The notes below the pieces were generated by a model. That model saw nothing but the letters and a program-made list of their open reading frames with translations, was not told the origin of the DNA and made no database searches. From the NCBI GenBank assembly GCA_013403005.1, contig JACBOA010000001.1, positions 124,001-188,000 on the forward strand: a stretch of 64,000 nt of DNA, given 5' to 3'. Source of the DNA: Methanobacteriaceae archaeon (lineage in GTDB: Archaea > Methanobacteriota > Methanobacteria > Methanobacteriales > Methanobacteriaceae). The translations under genes were made by a program, and so were the position numbers. Numbering within the stretch: position 1 is the first letter of the stretch; every line of letters starts with the position of its first letter. Below are positions 59,621-64,000 of this stretch, one piece after another.

Positions 59621-60415
59621 TTATTTTATTGGGGGATATTGATTGAAAAAATCTGTATTCCATATGAATTCATAAATTCCGGCTATGGTGTCCACAAACT
59701 CCTGATACTGATTCCATATGGCTATAGCAGTTTCTGAAATTGCGTTGTTTCCTGAAAGTTTGCAGAATGCAATTAACATCTCTTTTTTGTCCCGTACTAT
59801 GAGTTTAATGAAAGGAACAGGGAAAAATTTGATCTCCAGTGGTAAATCTTGCAGAATCTCCTGGGTGGGAACTTCCACCTCATCCACCCAGCAAACCGGA
59901 GCAGTGAGCATGCGAATGTCAACTCCTTTATTTAATGGTTTTCTCAGGCTGGTCTTAAGTTGTTGTGGTTCTTCTGGAAACATCAAACCACCCATTATAA
60001 ACAGGGATTCTTTACTGCGGGAAATGATTTCCATCTCTTTTTTCACTATTTTTTCCTGACCATGCAGTAACCATATCGGTGCCGGAACTTGAGGAATCTG
60101 ACTCTCATAAACCAGGTTAAGCTCAGCTTCAGCCTGATCCATGGCCTCCAGGATATGGTTTCTACTTTTTTTAAATACTTCATGTGGAGGGATAACCGTG
60201 AATTTCAATGGTTTGCCCTGGTTCATTTCAATAAAACCCTTTTCCACCAGACTTTTCAGTACCTGATAAACCTTTGATCGGGGCACATTAGCTGCTAAAC
60301 TAATCTCAGTGGCATTAGCAGATATCAATGAGGTTAAAGCCACGTAACTTTGAGTTTCATAATCAGTGAGGCCCATTAATTTCAAAGCCTCTATGGATTC
60401 TCTACTAAGGGGCAT
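59621..60415 (-). CDS. TrmB family transcriptional regulator
   Basis: 264 residues. N-terminal winged helix: LMGLTDYETQSYVALTSLISANATEISLAANVPRSKVYQVLKSLVEKGFIE spread over about 12-62, ending GKPLKFTVIPP, typical of TrmB. The C-terminal half (about 105-264) is a phospholipase-D-like ligand-binding domain. It is divergent from the ABC exporter genes (115-base gap), which it probably regulates. The inducer is unknown. Confidence 0.92.
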   Translation of the reverse strand: MPLSRESIEALKLMGLTDYETQSYVALTSLISANATEISLAANVPRSKVYQVLKSLVEKGFIEMNQGKPLKFTVIPPHEVFKKSRNHILEAMDQAEAELNLVYESQIPQVPAPIWLLHGQEKIVKKEMEIISRSKESLFIMGGLMFPEEPQQLKTSLRKPLNKGVDIRMLTAPVCWVDEVEVPTQEILQDLPLEIKFFPVPFIKLIVRDKKEMLIAFCKLSGNNAISETAIAIWNQYQEFVDTIAGIYEFIWNTDFFNQYPPIK

Positions 60416-60530
60416 AATTCCAACTCACACTAGATCCATCAATTATTTTCATTTTATACTCTATTAGTGACAAAATCTATAAATGTTTCCTATCAGCAGA
60501 TCATAAACTTGACAAGGGGAAGGTGAAAAA

Positions 60531-61286
60531 GTGACTCTGGAAAATGAATACGCCATTCTAACCACCCAATTAACCAAAAAATACGGAGACTTCGTGGCTG
60601 TGGATAATCTGGACTTGAAGGTGAAAAAAGGGGAGATATACGGATTACTTGGCCCTAATGGTGCGGGTAAAACTACCCTGATCAAAATGCTCTCTTCCAT
60701 TGTCAATCCCACCTCTGGAGAGGCAAAAGTTTTAGGAGAAAAAATACCTGACGGCAAAATAGCATCTAAAATAGGTTACATGCCCCAGGAAACCGGCCTA
60801 TATCTGGGACTTACCGTGGATCAAAACTTGAAATTCTATTCCAGGGTATTTAATCTTACAAATGAGGAAATGGAAAAAAGGGAGGATGAACTTTTAAAAT
60901 TCGTGGATCTTACTCACTGGAAACATGAAATGGCTGAGAACCTTTCTGGAGGGATGAAGCACCGGTTATCACTGGCCTGCACTTTAATACACCAGCCAGA
61001 GATTCTTTTTTTAGACGAACCCACAGTGGGAGTTGATCCTGAGCTTAGAGTATCATTCTGGAATTATTTCAACCAGTTAAGGAGAAAAGGAGTCACCATA
61101 CTTATAACCACTCACTACATGGATGAAGCACGCCACTGTGATCGCATTGGGTTCATGGAGAGAGGGCGTCTCATAGCAGAAGACACACCTGAAGAACTTC
61201 TTAAAAAGAGTGGGAAGGACTCACTTGAAGATGCCTTTCTGGAATTTTCAAGAAGTGATGGAAACCATCAAGAGGTGGGCTTGTGA
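60531..61286 (+). CDS. ABC transporter ATP-binding protein
   Basis: 251 residues, ABC-2-type exporter ATPase. Walker A GLLGPNGAGKTTLIKML (about 41-57), signature NLSGGMKHRLSLA, Walker B ILFLDEPTVGVDP and switch His in ITTHYMDEA. Start GTG 60531 follows AAGGTGAAAAA. Its TGA overlaps the GTG of the permease gene, so the two are made together. Divergent from trmB. Confidence 0.95.
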   Translation: MTLENEYAILTTQLTKKYGDFVAVDNLDLKVKKGEIYGLLGPNGAGKTTLIKMLSSIVNPTSGEAKVLGEKIPDGKIASKIGYMPQETGLYLGLTVDQNLKFYSRVFNLTNEEMEKREDELLKFVDLTHWKHEMAENLSGGMKHRLSLACTLIHQPEILFLDEPTVGVDPELRVSFWNYFNQLRRKGVTILITTHYMDEARHCDRIGFMERGRLIAEDTPEELLKKSGKDSLEDAFLEFSRSDGNHQEVGL

Positions 61287-62431
61287 AGTTTTACAGAATC
61301 ATGGCTGTGAGTCGGAGAGTTTTTCGTGATGTGGCCAATGATAAACGCAGCCTGGCCATGCTATTTCTGGCACCCATCTTCGCCATGTGCATCTTCGGCC
61401 TGGCCTTCAGTGGTGATGTGGAGGATGTGGATGTAATCATAGTCAACCAGGACCAGGGATTCACCCCACCACTGGGAAACACCACTTACCTGTCGGAAAA
61501 AATCATTTCCAACCTTGATACTAATACATTGAAAATCCAGAATATGACCAACATTGATGAAGCCCGGCAAAAGGTGATAAATGGCCAGGTATCAGCAGTG
61601 ATCATATTCCCTGAAAACTTCACAGAAAATGCCATTTTAAAGTCTCGAAACTCTTCGTATCCAGATAGTGCGGAGATAGTTATCCAGGGTGATGACAGCA
61701 TAACCAACATCAAAAATGCAATTTTGAAGACAGTTACCGATGCAGTTTCTGACACCATGGCTGAAGAAGGTGTAAATCCTGCATTGAAGGTAACTTCTGA
61801 TCCTATTTATGGTAAGGATGCAGAATTCATTGACTTCTTTGTACCGGGCATCCTGGCATTTGTAGTTTACCTTTTAACCACCATTCTAACCCTGATAACC
61901 TTTGTAGGGGAACGCTCCAATGGTACTCTGGAAAGAGTACTTGCCACCCCTGTTACAGAAGGGGAAGTGGTAACTGGTTACGCCATTACCTTCGGTACCC
62001 TGGGAATCATACAAGTTGCCCTCCTCCTGGTAATAGCCATCATGGTATTCAACATCATGGTGGTGGGAAACGTACTCCTGGCCTTCCTGGCAGTCGCCAT
62101 ATTGGCTGTAACCTGCCAGGCACTGGGAATATTGCTATCCAGCCTGGCCAAACGCCCAGAACAAGCAATACAATTTTTCCCATTTGTAATATTACCTGCA
62201 TTCCTACTTTCAGGAGTATTCTGGCCAATACAAGCCATTCCCGAATGGTTAAGACCATTCTCTTATCTTGTACCCCCCACCTATGCGGCGGATGCCTGCC
62301 GGGCAGTGATGCTTAAAGGATGGGGTTTGGATAAGATATGGACAGATCTGTTGGCTCTGTTAATATTTGCCATTTTGTTCATGCTACTGGCGGTATACTC
62401 ATTAAAAAGGGAGAGAATGAAAAAAGTATAA
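61283..62431 (+). CDS. ABC-2 type transporter permease
   Basis: 382 residues. One N-terminal helix (about 25-42) is followed by a large outside domain (about 45-180) and five C-terminal helices. The motifs FFVPGILAFVVYLLTTILTLITFVGERSNGTLERVLATPVT, over about 190-230, and FSYLVPPTYAADACRAVML are characteristic of ABC-2 permeases. Couples with the ATPase gene in front (4-base overlap). Exports an unknown compound, perhaps a drug or wall component. Confidence 0.94.
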   Translation: MKFYRIMAVSRRVFRDVANDKRSLAMLFLAPIFAMCIFGLAFSGDVEDVDVIIVNQDQGFTPPLGNTTYLSEKIISNLDTNTLKIQNMTNIDEARQKVINGQVSAVIIFPENFTENAILKSRNSSYPDSAEIVIQGDDSITNIKNAILKTVTDAVSDTMAEEGVNPALKVTSDPIYGKDAEFIDFFVPGILAFVVYLLTTILTLITFVGERSNGTLERVLATPVTEGEVVTGYAITFGTLGIIQVALLLVIAIMVFNIMVVGNVLLAFLAVAILAVTCQALGILLSSLAKRPEQAIQFFPFVILPAFLLSGVFWPIQAIPEWLRPFSYLVPPTYAADACRAVMLKGWGLDKIWTDLLALLIFAILFMLLAVYSLKRERMKKV

Positions 62432-62649
62432 AACTTTTTAATTTTTCATTTCTGGGACTCTAAAGTATTAGATTCCTGGCTGTTCATCAAAACTCACAAT
62501 TCATTTAGCATAATTTCTCATCATAAAAGATAAATTAAGTCATAAAATAAATTAAGTCATATATTTGCCATATTTGCTAATAATAGCTCAAACCAACAAG
62601 TTTAATCTTTTTTTTTAAATCATTTGGATTTTTAATTCTAATGAGCGTA

Positions 62650-63570
62650 TTATGGTTTGACTTGGGGATTATAAATTAATCTTCGTATGCCTAATGCAAT
62701 TAAGAATTTATTATTAACCAATATTTTTTGTTTCCTGAATAAAATTCTACGGAGAAGATCCCCCAAACCTCCACCAGTCAAGACATCCATTACTAAGTCT
62801 CCAAAGGTAGGTTTTTGGATTTTTAGGTTTTTTTCCAGGAAATTCTTTAGATTGTCACGTCTCAATAACGCTATAATGATGGCAGTGATTAATAAGAGTG
62901 CCAGCACAACTAGGAAAACTCCCCAAGTTCCCCAATCATGGAACTTAGCAATGTTAATTCCTAGCAGTGTGTATATAATTCCCAGTCCTACACCGAATGA
63001 ATGGTTTCCCACTTCGCCCATCATGATTTTACCCTGATAATCCAGGGGTGCATATCCAATACAGGCTGCTAAAAGAATCAGTGCTAATGAGTAAGGGTTA
63101 CCAGTGGTTAGGTAGAGGAGAATTGCCATTATAGAGCTCATTATAATCACAGTGGAGGCTGCAGTCCCCGGTTGCATATCTGCAATATTCAGGGGCTGGA
63201 TCATGAGTGCAATGAGTATTGAAACTGGGCCAAAGTAGAAGTACCCTACCAACATAACCATTAGCATACCAATACCTCTGGAGAACTGACCAATTTCAAC
63301 TGGGAGTCTTTTCAATTTTTTACGACCAATAATATCATCTAGAAATGCGAATAAACCTATTATTCCAATCAGATAGTTGGCTGGGAATGGAAAGAATAGT
63401 AATAGAACTAAAAATGGGGCTAAACCCACTCCTCGGGGTGTTCCGCCACGTATGGTTGTGTAAAGATTGCCTCCCAGCCTAGGAAATAATTTATAGAAGA
63501 CTATGGTGAAGCTGACTGATAGAAAGAAGACTGAAAATATCACAGATAAATTTGTCATATTCATTGGCAT
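62650..63570 (-). CDS. MraY/GT4-like membrane transferase, probably pseudomurein synthesis
   Basis: 306 residues with about nine helices. It has the family marks of polyprenyl-phosphate sugar-phosphate transferases: an early GGTPRGVGLAPF loop, FAFLDDIIGRKKLKRLP (Asp-Asp pair, about 75-91), IQPLNIADMQPG (Asn/Asp) and MGEVGNHSFGVGLG (in place of MGDxGS). Bacterial MraY moves phospho-MurNAc-pentapeptide; in Methanobacteriales an MraY homologue is thought to act in pseudomurein assembly. Three ATGs lie within the first five codons, so the start is not certain. Confidence 0.8.
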   Translation of the reverse strand: MPMNMTNLSVIFSVFFLSVSFTIVFYKLFPRLGGNLYTTIRGGTPRGVGLAPFLVLLLFFPFPANYLIGIIGLFAFLDDIIGRKKLKRLPVEIGQFSRGIGMLMVMLVGYFYFGPVSILIALMIQPLNIADMQPGTAASTVIIMSSIMAILLYLTTGNPYSLALILLAACIGYAPLDYQGKIMMGEVGNHSFGVGLGIIYTLLGINIAKFHDWGTWGVFLVVLALLLITAIIIALLRRDNLKNFLEKNLKIQKPTFGDLVMDVLTGGGLGDLLRRILFRKQKILVNNKFLIALGIRRLIYNPQVKP

Positions 63571-63635
63571 CCCGGATATAAATTTGTCAAGGTGATTTTA
63601 AATATAATTGTATTATTAGGACCCTTCATTTACTC

Positions 63636-64000
63636 CTAGGGTCCTACATGTCCTTCAGGTGTTTGTGCAATTACAGTTTTAAGACCTTTCTGGTTGAGTA
63701 AATCTTTCATATTCTTCATCTCCTGATAAGAAGGCAATAAAAGTTCTTTTTGCTGGAATTCGCCTCTATAATCAAGGATGCATACTTGCACTTTATCATT
63801 CAAACGGGCTATCTCATCTCCCATTTTTTCCACTTCTTCTTTGGAAATAAGGGCTTTATTATAGGGAATGCCAATTCCCAGGAAAACATCATCAACATGA
63901 TTCTCTAAAATATATTTCACTGCATTCCAAGAATTTTTAAGATATTTTTTTATTAGCTTTTCATCTGAAAGTCCAGTAATCTTCTTAAATGTGTCACTAC
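63636..64000 (-). CDS. Radical SAM protein, C-terminal part (cut by window end)
   Basis: The frame is open from the window's right edge to the stop at 63636 (about 120 residues visible), so the internal GTG at 63920 is not the real start. It reads TFKKITGLSDEKLIKKYLKN, then SWNAVKYILENHVDDVFLGI, then VQVCILDYRGEF and TVIAQTPEGHVGP. The pattern resembles the C-terminal part of archaeal pyruvate-formate-lyase-activase-like radical SAM proteins. The radical SAM CxxxCxxC is not in the window, so the assignment is provisional. Confidence 0.6.
   Translation of the reverse strand, partial: SDTFKKITGLSDEKLIKKYLKNSWNAVKYILENHVDDVFLGIGIPYNKALISKEEVEKMGDEIARLNDKVQVCILDYRGEFQQKELLLPSYQEMKNMKDLLNQKGLKTVIAQTPEGHVGP

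Noticed and set aside
63636..63920. Complete 94-residue gene starting at 63920
   Set aside because: The frame stays open to the window end with protein-like sequence (SWNAVKYI), so this is the 3' part of a longer gene.

Overview
The window is archaeal chromosome from a methanogen of the order Methanobacteriales, most likely a mesophilic Methanobacterium. The largest RNA polymerase subunits are split in the archaeal way (B''/B' and A'/A''). They are followed by L30e, a NusA-like protein, S12, S7, EF-2, EF-1A and S10. A TrpY-like ACT regulator is divergent from a trpEGCFBAD operon, the layout known from Methanothermobacter. An MraY-like enzyme and a MurG-like glycosyltransferase fit a pseudomurein wall. 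Intergenic DNA is AT-rich with archaeal TATA boxes, and GTG and TTG starts are common. No rRNA, CRISPR array or intact mobile element was seen.

Layout. 1-12.4 kb: transcription and translation genes on the plus strand, ending with tRNA-Ser(TGA). 12.8-31 kb: accessory, loosely spaced genes. These include small zinc-ribbon and membrane proteins, a Gln/Lys-rich coiled-coil protein with a fresh 129-bp tandem duplication, a MATE exporter, a TetR/aldo-keto reductase pair with matching operators, an AI-2E-type permease, a multi-PAS protein, a UspA protein and a DASS anion transporter. 30.3-32.3 kb: a secreted Cys-rich repeat protein divergent from two related membrane redox-type proteins. Both transcription units carry the same roughly 40-bp promoter element; a third copy at 29.9 kb points into a strongly foldable stretch without a clear gene. 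32.4-33.3 kb: a decayed transposase. 33.3-46.2 kb: a mosaic of small enzymes, regulators and membrane proteins, with several broken genes. 46.6 kb: tRNA-Ser(CGA). 47-49 kb: a heavy-metal P-type ATPase with a palindromic operator. 49-56.4 kb: trp operon and its regulator. 56.6-64 kb: HypC, a disulfide-type flavoprotein, MurG-like transferase, TrmB regulator, ABC-2 exporter, MraY-like protein and a radical-SAM fragment cut by the window end.

Two themes stand out. First, several local regulators sit beside visible operators: TetR, MarR and TrpY sites, plus an ArsR-like palindrome at the metal ATPase. Second, three genes (NAD-dependent epimerase, GyrI-like protein, CPBP protease) are each broken by the loss of one base, and a methyltransferase by one TAG codon. 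These may be real decay or assembly errors, and the reads should be checked before interpreting them.

The best candidate for something undescribed is the 29.7-32.3 kb block: a shared promoter element, a secreted YGQKN-repeat protein, a paired His-rich membrane/FeS-like module and a possible structured RNA.
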